Below, piece by piece: positions 44,155 to 53,803 of a stretch of 64,000 nucleotides of DNA. The stretch is from an uncultured Myxococcales bacterium (lineage in GTDB: Bacteria > Myxococcota_A > UBA9042), in assembly GCA_903896545.1 (NCBI GenBank), contig CAITYF010000122.1, positions 1-64,000 of the forward strand. Direction: 5' to 3'. How positions within the stretch are numbered: position 1 is the first letter of the stretch; every line of letters starts with the position of its first letter. The notes beneath the pieces are model-generated. The model was not told where the DNA came from. It did no database searches and was given only the letters and a program-made list of their open reading frames with translations. The position numbers and the translations under genes were made by a program.

Positions 44155-46422
44155 ATGACCAAGAACCTGCCGTCGCCTGAACCGCCGCTGCTTCGCCACG
44201 TCGCTGAGGAACAGCTTGCAGCGATAGAAGCACCGGTGCTGCTGCCCTCGACCAGCATCGATGCGCTGTATCACGAGCTACAAGTTCACCAAATTGAACT
44301 GGAAATGCAGAATCAGGCGCTGCGCCACGCGCACCTGGAGTTGGAAGAGTCGCGGGACCATTTTGTCGACCTGTACGAGTTCGCACCGGTGGGATACCTG
44401 ACGCTCACGCGGGCTGGGCAAATCGCCGCGATCAACCTGACCGCGTGCACGTTGCTGCTCGACGAGCGGGCGAAGCTGCTGAATCGACGCTTTTCGCGGA
44501 TGGTGGCGGCCACGGTGCGGGATCGCTGGGAAGCGCACTTTACCAGGGCGATGCGGGAAGGCGGCCGGCACACGCTGGAGACCCAGCTGACGCGCCGCGA
44601 TGGCAGTACGTTTCACGCGTGCCTGGAATCGGCGACGACGGGACCGGGCGATGCGACCGCCTCCTTGCGCATCTCGGTGACGGACATCACGGTGCGCAAA
44701 GCGGCGGAGGAAGAGCTGCGGATCGCCGCCATCATGTTTGAGTCCCAGGAAGGGACGATCGTGACGGATGCACAGGGCGTTATCCTACGCGTCAACCGCG
44801 CATTCACGCGACTGACAGGCTACGATCCGGAGGATGTGGTGGGGCGCACCCCAGCGATCCTGCAGTCCGGGCGCCACGACAAGGCGTTTTTTCAAGCGAT
44901 GTGGCAAGGGCTTTTGCGCGACGGCTACTGGCAGGGTGAAATCTGGAACCGTCGCAAAAATGGCGAGTTGTACGCAGAGTGGCTGACGATTTCCGGCGTT
45001 TCTGCCATGGACGGTGGCCGGACGCACTACGTCGGCGCGTTCTCGGACATCACCTTGAACCTGGAAGCCGAAGACAAGATCCACCGACTCGCCTACTACG
45101 ACCCGCTTACAGCGCTTCCGAACCGGCGGCTGCTGCAGGATCGCGTGCTTCAAGCGCTGGTGGTGACAGGCCGTTCGGGTGCGCACGGTGCGCTGTTCTT
45201 TCTCGACCTCGACAACTTCAAGCAAATCAACGACACGCGTGGACACGGGGCTGGCGATCAACTGCTGATGGAGGCGGCACGGCGAATTCAGCACTGCCTG
45301 CGGGCGTGTGACACCGTCGCGCGCCTGGGCGGTGACGAGTTCGTCGTGATGGTGACGGATTTGAGCGCTGATGAGTCCGAAGCGGCTGCGCAGGCGAGTG
45401 CGGTGGGAGAGAAGATTCGTTCGAGCTTGGCGGTCGATTACGACCTGGACGGGCAAACCTTTCACTGCACCGGGAGCCTGGGCGTCGTGCTCTTCAACTC
45501 CACGAAGGAGACACCCGAGTCGCTGCTGAAACACGCCGATTTGGCGATGTACAAGGCCAAGTCCGCAGGGCGCAACGCGATGCGCTTCTTCGATCCAGCG
45601 ATGCAGACTGCGTTGGAGGAGCGCAGTCATTGGGAGCGGGATCTGCGTGGTGCTTTGGCCGAGGAACAGTTGCAGCTGTACTATCAGGCGCAAGTTGGCG
45701 AGCGTTTTGGCATTACTGGCGCGGAGGTCCTGCTCCGGTGGGCGCATCCGCAGCGCGGTTTGGTCATGCCGGACGCGTTCATCGGGCTGGCAGAGGAGAC
45801 CGGGCTGATCGTGCCGATTGGGCTTTGGGTGCTGGAGACGGCGTGTCGGCAGCTGCAGGTCTGGTCGACTTCCATCAAGACACGAATGCTGGAACTGGCG
45901 GTGAACGTGAGCGCGCGGCAGTTCCGCCAGCCGGATTTCGCGGCGCAGGTGCAGGGAATTCTCGCACGCACGGGCGCCGACCCGCGGCGGTTGAAGTTGG
46001 AGCTGACCGAGAGTCTTCTGGTCGAGGACGTCGGCGACATCATCACGCGGATGGAGGCGATGCGCGCGCTGGGCGTGACGTTCTCCATCGACGATTTTGG
46101 CACTGGCTTCTCCTCACTTGTCTACCTGAAGCGCCTGCCGTTGTCGCAGCTGAAGGTCGATCGGCTGTTCGTGCGCGACCTGACGCGTGATTCCAATGAC
46201 GCTGTGATCGCCCACACGATCATCACGATGGGCCGCACCCTTGGTCTTAGCGTCATCGCTGAAGGCGTTGAAACAGAACAGCAATTGGCGATTCTGCACG
46301 ACCTGGGTTGCTTTGCCTATCAAGGCTTCCTCTTCGCCCGCCCGCAGCCCCTCGCCGACTTCATGCTTCAGGTCGAGAGCGGGCTGCCGTTGGGACCGTC
46401 GCCGACACGCCATCCACGCTGA
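44155..46422 (+). CDS. PAS-PAS-GGDEF-EAL cyclic di-GMP turnover protein
   Basis: 755 residues. A short N-terminal segment and helix (YHELQVHQIELEMQNQAL) precede two PAS domains (about 70-185 and 195-310), then GGDEF and EAL domains. The GGDEF motif is intact (RLGGDEFVV, near 391), as is the substrate loop DLDNFKQINDTRGHG. The EAL domain has EVLLRWAHP near 523, LKLELTES, DDFGTGFSS and EGVET, so it too looks catalytic. The protein can make and degrade c-di-GMP; the net direction is unknown. There is no membrane segment. The ATG at 44155 has GAGG five bases upstream. It follows the CheB/CheR fusion by 66 bases. Confidence 0.94.
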   Translation: MTKNLPSPEPPLLRHVAEEQLAAIEAPVLLPSTSIDALYHELQVHQIELEMQNQALRHAHLELEESRDHFVDLYEFAPVGYLTLTRAGQIAAINLTACTLLLDERAKLLNRRFSRMVAATVRDRWEAHFTRAMREGGRHTLETQLTRRDGSTFHACLESATTGPGDATASLRISVTDITVRKAAEEELRIAAIMFESQEGTIVTDAQGVILRVNRAFTRLTGYDPEDVVGRTPAILQSGRHDKAFFQAMWQGLLRDGYWQGEIWNRRKNGELYAEWLTISGVSAMDGGRTHYVGAFSDITLNLEAEDKIHRLAYYDPLTALPNRRLLQDRVLQALVVTGRSGAHGALFFLDLDNFKQINDTRGHGAGDQLLMEAARRIQHCLRACDTVARLGGDEFVVMVTDLSADESEAAAQASAVGEKIRSSLAVDYDLDGQTFHCTGSLGVVLFNSTKETPESLLKHADLAMYKAKSAGRNAMRFFDPAMQTALEERSHWERDLRGALAEEQLQLYYQAQVGERFGITGAEVLLRWAHPQRGLVMPDAFIGLAEETGLIVPIGLWVLETACRQLQVWSTSIKTRMLELAVNVSARQFRQPDFAAQVQGILARTGADPRRLKLELTESLLVEDVGDIITRMEAMRALGVTFSIDDFGTGFSSLVYLKRLPLSQLKVDRLFVRDLTRDSNDAVIAHTIITMGRTLGLSVIAEGVETEQQLAILHDLGCFAYQGFLFARPQPLADFMLQVESGLPLGPSPTRHPR

Positions 46423-46589
46423 CCGAATTCCAATGTCACAGCCGCCGGCACCTCGGCGACAAGAAACGCGCCGCCATTTGCCGCGAATCGGCTTGTCATG
46501 CGCGTTTTTCGCTTTCGTACGTCCCGGAAATCTGTAAGACTATTGCGCTGGCTTAACCGCTCCGGTATGCATTTTGTAAAGAGGTTTCC

Positions 46590-49500
46590 ATGATCCGTCG
46601 CTGTTTCGCTCCCGTCACCGGACTGTGTTTTTGCGTCCTTCTGCTGGCATCCGCGTGTGGCACGACGACGGGCGGCACCGGCGGCGGTTTCCTGAACCCG
46701 GACACGACCGGCAAGGATCTCGGCGTCGCGAGTGACACAACGGCGACCACGGGCGACACGGTCACGAGCAAAGACGGCGTGCTGACCGATGGCGCAGTCA
46801 CTGACGGCGTGGCGACCGACACGACAACGGGCGAGACCGTGATTGGCGACGTGATCACCGATGCCGAGCAGGATCTGGGCCCTGTCGACGGCGGCTGCGG
46901 CGCAAAACCGTGCTGCGCTGCAGTCTCCGACTGCGACGACAGCGACTTGTGCACGACGGATTCGTGTAACGCTGGCTATTGCATCCACACCCCGATCGCC
47001 GGTTGCGGCAACGCCAGCCCGCCGTGCAGCGCCACCACACCGTGCGCGTTTGGCGTGTGCGACACGGCGACCAACGCATGCGTCTCGTGCTTGACCACGT
47101 CCGATTGCCCAGGCGGCGCCGCGCTCTGCATCGACCAGAAGTGCGTGCCGGCCACCGCGTGCAAGTCGGACGTGACGTGCAAGCCGCTGAGCAAGGTCTG
47201 CGACAAGACCGTAGGCGTCTGCGTGGACTGCATCCAAAACGGCGACTGCGGCGCAGACGCGGCGTGCGTCCAGCACACGTGTCATCCGAGCAAGACGTGC
47301 ACCAGCTCCAAAGACTGCCCCAGCGTGTGTGACCTGACCTCTGGCACGTGCGTGGAATGCCTGAGCGCGGACGATTGCCCGAACGAGAAGTTCTGCAACG
47401 CCACGCACCAATGCCAAGCCGACGTGTGCGCGGCGGGCGGCTGCCAACCGGGCGCGTATTTTTCCTGCAAGTCGGACGGAAGCGGCTACAGCGCACCGGT
47501 GAAGTGTGAAGACGGCAATCCGTGCACCGACAACAACTGCGATGGGCAGAAGGGCTGCGTCGTCGTCAACAACACGGTCAAGTGCGACGACGGCAGCGCA
47601 TGCACGCAAAACGACACGTGTGCGTCGAGCACCTGCAAGGGCACGATTCTGAACTGCGACGACAAGAATCCGTGCACGACGGACTCGTGCAACCCGTCGC
47701 TGGGCTGCGCGCACGTCGCCAACACCGGCACCTGCGACGACGGCAACGCGTGTACGCAGAACGACGTCTGCAGCGGCAGCACGTGCAAGGGCGCGGTCAT
47801 TTCCTGCGACGACTTCAACCCGTGCACGGACGACACGTGCGACGCTCAGACCGGCTGCGCGCACGCCAACAACACCGCGCCGTGTAATGACGCCAGCGCG
47901 TGCACGACCGGGGACACGTGCAACGCGGGCATCTGCAAGGGCACCGCGAAGGCGTGTGACGACAACAACCCGTGCACCGCGAACCAGTGCTTGAGCGCGA
48001 GCGGCTGCTCGTACCCGGCGACTTCGGGCAGCTGCGACGACGGCGACGCGTGCACCATCGGCGACGCGTGCTATCTGGGCTACTGCAACAGCGGCACCGC
48101 CAAGAATTGCACCGACAGCAACCCGTGCACCGACGACACTTGCTTTGGCGGCACGTGCAACCACGCCAACAACGCCACGGCGTGCGAGGACGGCGACGCG
48201 TGCACGCTGTACGACGCGTGCGGCAGCGGCAAGTGCGTCAGCGGCTCGACGGCGAAGGTGTGCGACGACAGCAACCCGTGCACGAACGACTCGTGCGTTC
48301 CCGCTGCCGGCTGCAGCTTCAAGTCAAACGCGCTTTCGTGCGACGACGGCAACGCGTGCACAACTGCGGACACTTGCCAGGGTGGCTCGTGCGTCGGCGG
48401 CGCGGCGAAGGTGTGCAACGATTCGGACGGCTGCACGCTGGACTCTTGCAGTGCGACCACCGGCTGCGTCTTCGCGGCGGACAAGGTCAAGTGCGACGAC
48501 AAAGATGTGTGCACGCTGGACACGTGTGTTGGACCTGCGGGCACGTGCACCCACACGGCGATCGGCAACTGCTGCAAGGATCAGGCGACGTGCAACGACG
48601 GCAATGCGTGCACCACCGACGTCTGTGCCGGCAACAGCTGCTACCACCAGACCGACGCGAATTGCTGCGCTGCGGACACCGACTGCAGCGACAGCAACCA
48701 GTGCACGACCGACAGCTGCGTGAGCGGGAAGTGCGGTCACCTGGCGCTTGTTGGCACGCCGACGCCGACCTGGACAGTCGGGTGGGACACGATCGGTGGC
48801 AATGACGGCTTTGCGGGCGACACGGTTCCAGGCGGCTTCCAATGGGGCGAGCAAGTCACCTTGCCGCACGACGGCACGGGCAGCTTCGCGCTCACCGCGA
48901 CTGGCGGCGGCGCGTTCACCGGCGTCAAGACAACCGTCGTGAGTACGGCGGTCGGCCCCGTGGTGCAGGTCCCGGCGGGCGGCACCTACGCGTTCAGCCT
49001 GTGGTACCGCCTCGATCTGACGGCCGGCAGCGGCACGGTCACGATCAACGCGCTGCTGGGCAACGCGGCGCTGGGCAGCTCCGTGGTGCAATTGGCGACG
49101 TCGCCGACGCTCAACAATTGGCAGCAGTTGAAGATCGACGCCACGGCGCTCGCGGGCCAGAAGTTCCTGTTGCAATTCAAAGTGCAGGTCAATGGCACGA
49201 CTTCCACCCCCGCGGCGGGCAAGGGCGCGTTCTTTGACACGGTTTCCCTCGCTGGCGCGTGCCCCAGCAAGACCTGCACGGTCAACACGGATTGCGCAAG
49301 TTCCGTCAGCGGCTGCTTTGTCGCTGCGTGCAACGCCGGAACCTGTGGGTACAGCCGCACGTGCTGCACGGCAGCGACCGATTGCGACGACGGGAACTCG
49401 TGCACAACCGACGCGTGCGGCGTTGCGGGCAGCTGCACCCACACGGCAATCGCCAACTGCTGCGCGAGTTCGGGCGGCTGCGATGACAAGAACGCGTGCA

Positions 49501-50261
49501 CGCTGGATGTCTGCACCAACGGTGCGTGCAGTCACCCCGCCATCGCCGGCTGCTGCTTGACCGCCAGCGACTGCAACGACGCGGACGCTTGCACCAACGA
49601 CGTTTGCGCCGCGGACCACAGCTGCAAGCACCCGGCGCTGTGCTGCAAAGTCGACAAGGACTGCAACGACGGCGACGACAAGTGCACGACGGACACGTGC
49701 ATCGGCAACGTCTGCCAGTACAAGACCAACAGCGCCGTTGCGGGCTGCTGCGATCCCAACGTGTACGCCGAATCGTTCGATGCGACGTTGAGCGGTTGGA
49801 CGTTCACCAACAGCACGGGCATCCCGACGCAGGGCTGGCAAGAATGGCTTGGCGCGACGTACACGGTTTCCCCGACCGGCGTGTTGTACTACGGCGATCC
49901 GGCGGTGAAATCGTACGCGTTCAGCGGCGCCAACAGCGGCACGGCGGATTCGCCCAAGTTCACGATTCCGTTGGGCGCCACGTCGGCATCGTTGTCCATC
50001 CAGCTGTATTACGTGACGGAAACGGGATCGTCTTACGACAACTTCGACATCAGCGTCGTTGGTACGACGACGACGCAGATTTGGAGCAAGGGCACGGCAT
50101 TGCCGACGACGAGTACATGGGTGCCGATCAAGCTCGACCTGACGCCGTACGCTGGGCAGACGATTTCCTTGCACTTCTCGTTTGCGACGGAAGACGGCGT
50201 TTCGAATTCGACGATCGGCGCGCTCTTTGACGATCTGAAGGTGACGCGGAGCTGCCCGTAG
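46590..50261 (+). CDS. Large Cys-rich lipoprotein with Dicty_CTDC-type repeats and jelly-roll domains
   Basis: 1223 residues. A lipobox signal (LLASAC) precedes a Thr/Asp/Gly linker of about 75 residues. Cys-rich motifs of the form CDDGNxCTxDxC then run to about residue 735; six tandem units of about 50 residues cover 332-634. A first beta-rich, jelly-roll/CBM-like domain spans about 740-890 (GTYAFSLWYRLDLT), more Cys-rich repeats follow, and a second such domain closes the protein (AYSF-type edges, ASLSIQLYYVTETGSSYDNFD). The repeats match the slime-mould CTDC family, each probably held by disulfides. It is a long, rigid surface stalk or adhesin. It ends three bases from the convergent GT-C-like gene. 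Confidence 0.88.
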   Translation: MIRRCFAPVTGLCFCVLLLASACGTTTGGTGGGFLNPDTTGKDLGVASDTTATTGDTVTSKDGVLTDGAVTDGVATDTTTGETVIGDVITDAEQDLGPVDGGCGAKPCCAAVSDCDDSDLCTTDSCNAGYCIHTPIAGCGNASPPCSATTPCAFGVCDTATNACVSCLTTSDCPGGAALCIDQKCVPATACKSDVTCKPLSKVCDKTVGVCVDCIQNGDCGADAACVQHTCHPSKTCTSSKDCPSVCDLTSGTCVECLSADDCPNEKFCNATHQCQADVCAAGGCQPGAYFSCKSDGSGYSAPVKCEDGNPCTDNNCDGQKGCVVVNNTVKCDDGSACTQNDTCASSTCKGTILNCDDKNPCTTDSCNPSLGCAHVANTGTCDDGNACTQNDVCSGSTCKGAVISCDDFNPCTDDTCDAQTGCAHANNTAPCNDASACTTGDTCNAGICKGTAKACDDNNPCTANQCLSASGCSYPATSGSCDDGDACTIGDACYLGYCNSGTAKNCTDSNPCTDDTCFGGTCNHANNATACEDGDACTLYDACGSGKCVSGSTAKVCDDSNPCTNDSCVPAAGCSFKSNALSCDDGNACTTADTCQGGSCVGGAAKVCNDSDGCTLDSCSATTGCVFAADKVKCDDKDVCTLDTCVGPAGTCTHTAIGNCCKDQATCNDGNACTTDVCAGNSCYHQTDANCCAADTDCSDSNQCTTDSCVSGKCGHLALVGTPTPTWTVGWDTIGGNDGFAGDTVPGGFQWGEQVTLPHDGTGSFALTATGGGAFTGVKTTVVSTAVGPVVQVPAGGTYAFSLWYRLDLTAGSGTVTINALLGNAALGSSVVQLATSPTLNNWQQLKIDATALAGQKFLLQFKVQVNGTTSTPAAGKGAFFDTVSLAGACPSKTCTVNTDCASSVSGCFVAACNAGTCGYSRTCCTAATDCDDGNSCTTDACGVAGSCTHTAIANCCASSGGCDDKNACTLDVCTNGACSHPAIAGCCLTASDCNDADACTNDVCAADHSCKHPALCCKVDKDCNDGDDKCTTDTCIGNVCQYKTNSAVAGCCDPNVYAESFDATLSGWTFTNSTGIPTQGWQEWLGATYTVSPTGVLYYGDPAVKSYAFSGANSGTADSPKFTIPLGATSASLSIQLYYVTETGSSYDNFDISVVGTTTTQIWSKGTALPTTSTWVPIKLDLTPYAGQTISLHFSFATEDGVSNSTIGALFDDLKVTRSCP
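47583..48491 (+). repeat. Tandem array of about 150-bp units in the Cys-rich lipoprotein gene
   Basis: Six successive units encode 50-52 residues each, all starting with Cys-x-Asp and carrying two ACT/PCT cores per unit. The DNA is similar between units (TGCGACGACGGCAACGCG and variants), which could allow slippage or recombination and so length changes between strains. Confidence 0.75.
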
Positions 50262-50264
50262 CGC

Positions 50265-52247
50265 TCAGCGCTTCCGCTCGACGCGCCAGAGGCGCACGTG
50301 GACCGGCTGGTCGCCAAACGCGTCAAAGTGACTCAATGGCGCGACCTCGGCCTCGCCGCCGGGCATCAAACCCGGCGTCTGCCGCATCGCTTCGCAAGTC
50401 GCTTGGAGTTGCTTGAACTCAGCGGGACGGCGGCGCAACAACTCTGGAGTCGGTTGCAGACCGCACGCGGTGCCTTCGTAGTAGTAGAGGCAATCACCGG
50501 GCAGCGCGAGGAGCGCTTCGGGCGAGTTGGCCACGGCGAACGTCGTCGTCGGGAGCGCGGCGACCAGCGGGCAGTGCGTCAAGTCGAGGCAGCAATCCAC
50601 GTCCGAGTTCGGCCGCCCCGTGTTGCTCACCGGCACCTGCGCGACTGTGCAAGCGTGGCGCTCAACGCTGAGGCGTGACCGCAGCCAAGTGTACTCATCT
50701 GCGAACGCGTAGTGCGCGCGCCAGGCGGGCCAGCCGAGTAGAACCACGCCCAACAGCAACACCGGGATGAGCCAACGCCGTGTCGGCCAGCGTTCAAGCG
50801 CAAGCGCCGCGGGCAACGTCAGCACCGGCAGTACCGGCAGGTAGTAGCGCATCATGATGAAATCGAACGGACTGCGACCGATGCCGAGTGGCACCGCGAG
50901 CAGCGAAATGACCGCCAGTAGGGCAAGCCACGGGGCGCGACCGATGATCAGCCCCACGAGCGCGAGCGTGCCCACGAGCGGTCCGATCCAGCCCGGCAGG
51001 GTGAAAAAGAGTCGGCCAAGCCCGGCAGGAACGTCGTAGAGCGCCTGCGTGCGGTCATGCCACGTGGGCAGCGGGCGACCGCGGTCCTGGACCATCGTCT
51101 GCAGGAGCGGGAGGAGCAGGGCGACCACGAGCGCGAAGACGACGAGCCAAAGCAACGCGGCAACGACGCGGCGACGGAGCGGCGGCGGACCGGCGGTCAG
51201 CACGGGCGGCAGCACCCACAAGGCCACGAGCGCCACGAGCGGCGTGGTGTCGATGCGCGTCAACGCGGTCAGCAGCGCGAGCCCGACTGCCAAAAGCCCC
51301 AGACTGAGCCGTGGTAGCCACACCTCTGCGCGAACGCTCGCTTGCCACGCCGCCAGCGCTGCCATCCACGTGAATGCAGCGAGCACGTGTTCGCTCGCGG
51401 ACGCCGACAACCGCGCGTGCAGCGGCAGCACCGCGACGAAACCGGCGGCGAGCAGCGCCGTCCGGAGCGCCACGCCGCGCTGGAAGAGCACAGTCAGCCA
51501 GAGCGGCACGACGAGCGCGCCCAGAAGCTGATTCGCCGCAAAAAGGAGGCCATCCGACCACGGCAGGACCGACCGCAGGAGCCACTGGAGGGCGACGTGG
51601 CCGGGGCCGTAGAATTCCGCGCGAGGAATCTCGGTGAGCGCCAGAGTCGGCGTGAACCAATTGCTGAGGGCAGGCGGCACGAGGAATCGCACCACGAGCG
51701 CCAACAGCGTGACGGCTGCGCCCGCGCGCCACCACGGCTGCAGGTCCGGCTGGCGCGCCCGCCGCAGCGCAAGGAGGAGCCAAAGGAGCAGGGCGAACGC
51801 CAGCGCGCCTTCGAGCATCGCCGTTGCCTGGACGAGTTGGTAATCCTGACCGAACTGCCGAGGATTTTCTCGCTGTTCCGGCTTGTCCGCTTGCGGCCAA
51901 TCGCGGGCGTCCGCCACCGTTTGAACTGCGGCTGCCAAGCGGGGGCATGCTGTCATCAACGGCCGCAGGTTTTCCGGCACGATGCGCGCGTCAGTGCCGC
52001 CCTGACACGCGCGCGGCGCCCAGGTCACGTCCAGCTGCACGCCGTTATGAAGCCAACGTTGGATGATGGCGTTCCGCTGCGCCGACTGCGCGTCCAACAC
52101 GCAGTGCTCGCCGGTATCGGGCAGCGCGCGCAGGCGGTCGTACACGGTCTGGTTCTGCTGCGGACTGATGGTCCACGCACACGGTTGCGCCAACGCCGGT
52201 GCCGCGAGCAGACTCAGGAGCACGAGCAGCAGCCGTGACCGCGCCAT
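50265..52247 (-). CDS. Second GT-C-like polytopic membrane glycosyltransferase (paralogue)
   Basis: 660 residues. A signal-like N-terminus (LLLVLLSLLAAPALA) leads to an extracytoplasmic domain of about 120 residues with three cysteines, then about ten membrane segments and a C-terminal soluble domain. VLPLHARLSASASEH and TALTRIDTT correspond to VLPLHIRFSHADTE and YFVRPEA in the protein encoded at 31491-33551, and the C-terminal DCLYYYEGTAC matches KCVYYYDGLTC. The two are therefore paralogues. GT-C transferases use lipid-linked sugars on the outer face of the membrane. Here the neighbours are the Cys-rich surface protein and a GH32 enzyme, so it may glycosylate surface proteins; this is inference. 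Confidence 0.72.
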   Translation of the reverse strand: MARSRLLLVLLSLLAAPALAQPCAWTISPQQNQTVYDRLRALPDTGEHCVLDAQSAQRNAIIQRWLHNGVQLDVTWAPRACQGGTDARIVPENLRPLMTACPRLAAAVQTVADARDWPQADKPEQRENPRQFGQDYQLVQATAMLEGALAFALLLWLLLALRRARQPDLQPWWRAGAAVTLLALVVRFLVPPALSNWFTPTLALTEIPRAEFYGPGHVALQWLLRSVLPWSDGLLFAANQLLGALVVPLWLTVLFQRGVALRTALLAAGFVAVLPLHARLSASASEHVLAAFTWMAALAAWQASVRAEVWLPRLSLGLLAVGLALLTALTRIDTTPLVALVALWVLPPVLTAGPPPLRRRVVAALLWLVVFALVVALLLPLLQTMVQDRGRPLPTWHDRTQALYDVPAGLGRLFFTLPGWIGPLVGTLALVGLIIGRAPWLALLAVISLLAVPLGIGRSPFDFIMMRYYLPVLPVLTLPAALALERWPTRRWLIPVLLLGVVLLGWPAWRAHYAFADEYTWLRSRLSVERHACTVAQVPVSNTGRPNSDVDCCLDLTHCPLVAALPTTTFAVANSPEALLALPGDCLYYYEGTACGLQPTPELLRRRPAEFKQLQATCEAMRQTPGLMPGGEAEVAPLSHFDAFGDQPVHVRLWRVERKR

Positions 52248-52250
52248 GGG

Positions 52251-53795
52251 TCACTCCACCCGCGCGGCGCGCGCCAGCATGTGCACCGTCAGGTCGTGCA
52301 GCGTGCCAGCACCGCCCAACGCAAAAGCGGAGAGTCCATGACGCAGTTCGGTCGGGTACACGCTCACGCTCAACACAGCGAGTCCGTCGGCGGCAAAGAC
52401 TTCAACTGAGGTGCGATCCACGTACACGGTCACGGGCAACCGGCCGTCGACTAGCGCCACGGGCACTTCCAGACGTGCGGCGAATGACTCAGGGAGGTCG
52501 GTGCCCGCTGGCAAACCGCGATCGACAAAGAGCGTGCCGCGCACCGCGTCGTAGCCCACCGACGTCGCTTCTGTTGCGCCGCGCAGCACCCGCACGCCGA
52601 CTTCACCCCCTTTCGGCGGTTCCAGATCCACGCGCAGCACGTACGCGTTGCCCAGCGCCGCGGCGAGCGTCACGTCCTGACTCACAGCGACGACGTTCTC
52701 GGACACCAGCGGGCAGGCGCTCTCCAGCGTCGCCAGTTCCGCCACCGGCGTTTGCGTCAGCCGCCAGCCGTCGGGCGTCTGCGCCAACCCCAATTGCCGC
52801 GGTACGCTCTGCTCTCCGCGATAGCCGACCGTCGGCGTGAACATCGCGTAGGACCAGTCGCTCATCCAGCCCAGCCACAGCGTGCGTCCGTCGGGCACGT
52901 TGGCGAACGCCTGCGCCGCGTAGAAATCGGGACCGTCGAACCGCAAGCCGTCCTTGTCCGTCTCCGGTGTGAACGTCGCGCCGTCAAACTGCCCCAGCCA
53001 ATAGCGGCTCGCGCCGGATTGCAGGAGCCCCGGATTCAGGTCCAGCTTCAGCAGCCAGTGCGTCGTGCCGTCCGGCGCGGTCAGCGGCAGCAGGTTGGGG
53101 CATTCGACCGCCGGCCAGCCTTGCGGCGCCAGGCCAAACGAGCTCGTCGGCGTCCAGTGGTTCAGGTCCGGCGAGGTGTAGAAGAGCGCCGTGCCCGTGG
53201 TGCCCACGACCATGACCCACTTGGAAGTCGGCGCGTGCCAGCGCACGAACGGATCGCGAAAATCCGACAGCTCCGCCGTCAACACCGGGTTGTGCGGATC
53301 CAGCTGGAACGTCCGCCCGCGATCCGTGCTCACCGCCAGACTCTGCTTTTGGCTGTTCAAGGCGCCAAACGCGTGCGTGAACACGGCGACGAGGCAGTTC
53401 ACGTTCCCCGCGCACAGCCCGCTCGTATTCTGCGCGTCCACGACCGCGCTTCCGGTGAACGGCATGCCCAGCATCGCGTCGGGCGTCAGCGCGTCGGGCA
53501 AGTCCTGCCAGTGCAGCAGATCCGGGCTCACGGCGTGGCCCCAGCGGACGTCCGACGTGAACACCTCGTGCGGGTCGCGCTGGTAGAAAAGGTGATACTC
53601 GCCGTCCAGCCACACCAGCCCCGCAGGGTCGTTCATCCACGCGGACGGCGGCGTAAAGTGGTAAAAGGGCCGCGTGCCCGTCTCTGGCGCCGTGTGGTCG
53701 CCGCTGATTGTCTCGCACACGTCCACGGGCGTCGCGGGCGAACTGCACGCCGTCAGCACGACCAGAACCATAAGCACATGCAGGCAATCCGGCAT
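52251..53795 (-). CDS. Glycoside hydrolase family 32 lipoprotein (levanase/inulinase/invertase-like)
   Basis: 514 residues. A short signal with lipobox (VVLTAC, Cys17) indicates a surface or periplasmic enzyme. The three GH32 catalytic motifs are present: nucleophile Asp56 in WMNDPAGL, the transition-state Asp181 in FRDPF, and the acid/base Glu231 in ECPNLL. The C-terminal 150 residues form the usual beta-sandwich (YVDRTSVEVFAADG). It would release fructose from sucrose, levan or inulin. The ATG at 53795 has GAGGT five bases upstream; a GTG at 53807 overlaps the yjdM stop but has a poor ribosome site. No fructose uptake gene is adjacent. Confidence 0.93.
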   Translation of the reverse strand: MPDCLHVLMVLVVLTACSSPATPVDVCETISGDHTAPETGTRPFYHFTPPSAWMNDPAGLVWLDGEYHLFYQRDPHEVFTSDVRWGHAVSPDLLHWQDLPDALTPDAMLGMPFTGSAVVDAQNTSGLCAGNVNCLVAVFTHAFGALNSQKQSLAVSTDRGRTFQLDPHNPVLTAELSDFRDPFVRWHAPTSKWVMVVGTTGTALFYTSPDLNHWTPTSSFGLAPQGWPAVECPNLLPLTAPDGTTHWLLKLDLNPGLLQSGASRYWLGQFDGATFTPETDKDGLRFDGPDFYAAQAFANVPDGRTLWLGWMSDWSYAMFTPTVGYRGEQSVPRQLGLAQTPDGWRLTQTPVAELATLESACPLVSENVVAVSQDVTLAAALGNAYVLRVDLEPPKGGEVGVRVLRGATEATSVGYDAVRGTLFVDRGLPAGTDLPESFAARLEVPVALVDGRLPVTVYVDRTSVEVFAADGLAVLSVSVYPTELRHGLSAFALGGAGTLHDLTVHMLARAARVE

Positions 53796-53803
53796 CCGCG
53801 ACC

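Noticed and set aside
41200-44274. 1024-codon minus-strand frame across the CheB/CheR gene
   Set aside because: Antisense shadow; the plus strand encodes intact CheB, CheR and PAS motifs.
46368-48164. A 598-codon open frame on the minus strand, rich in Arg, Ala and Val
   Set aside because: It is the antisense of the Cys-rich repeat gene; its repetitive composition mirrors the Cys/Asp repeats, and it has no start site or domain.
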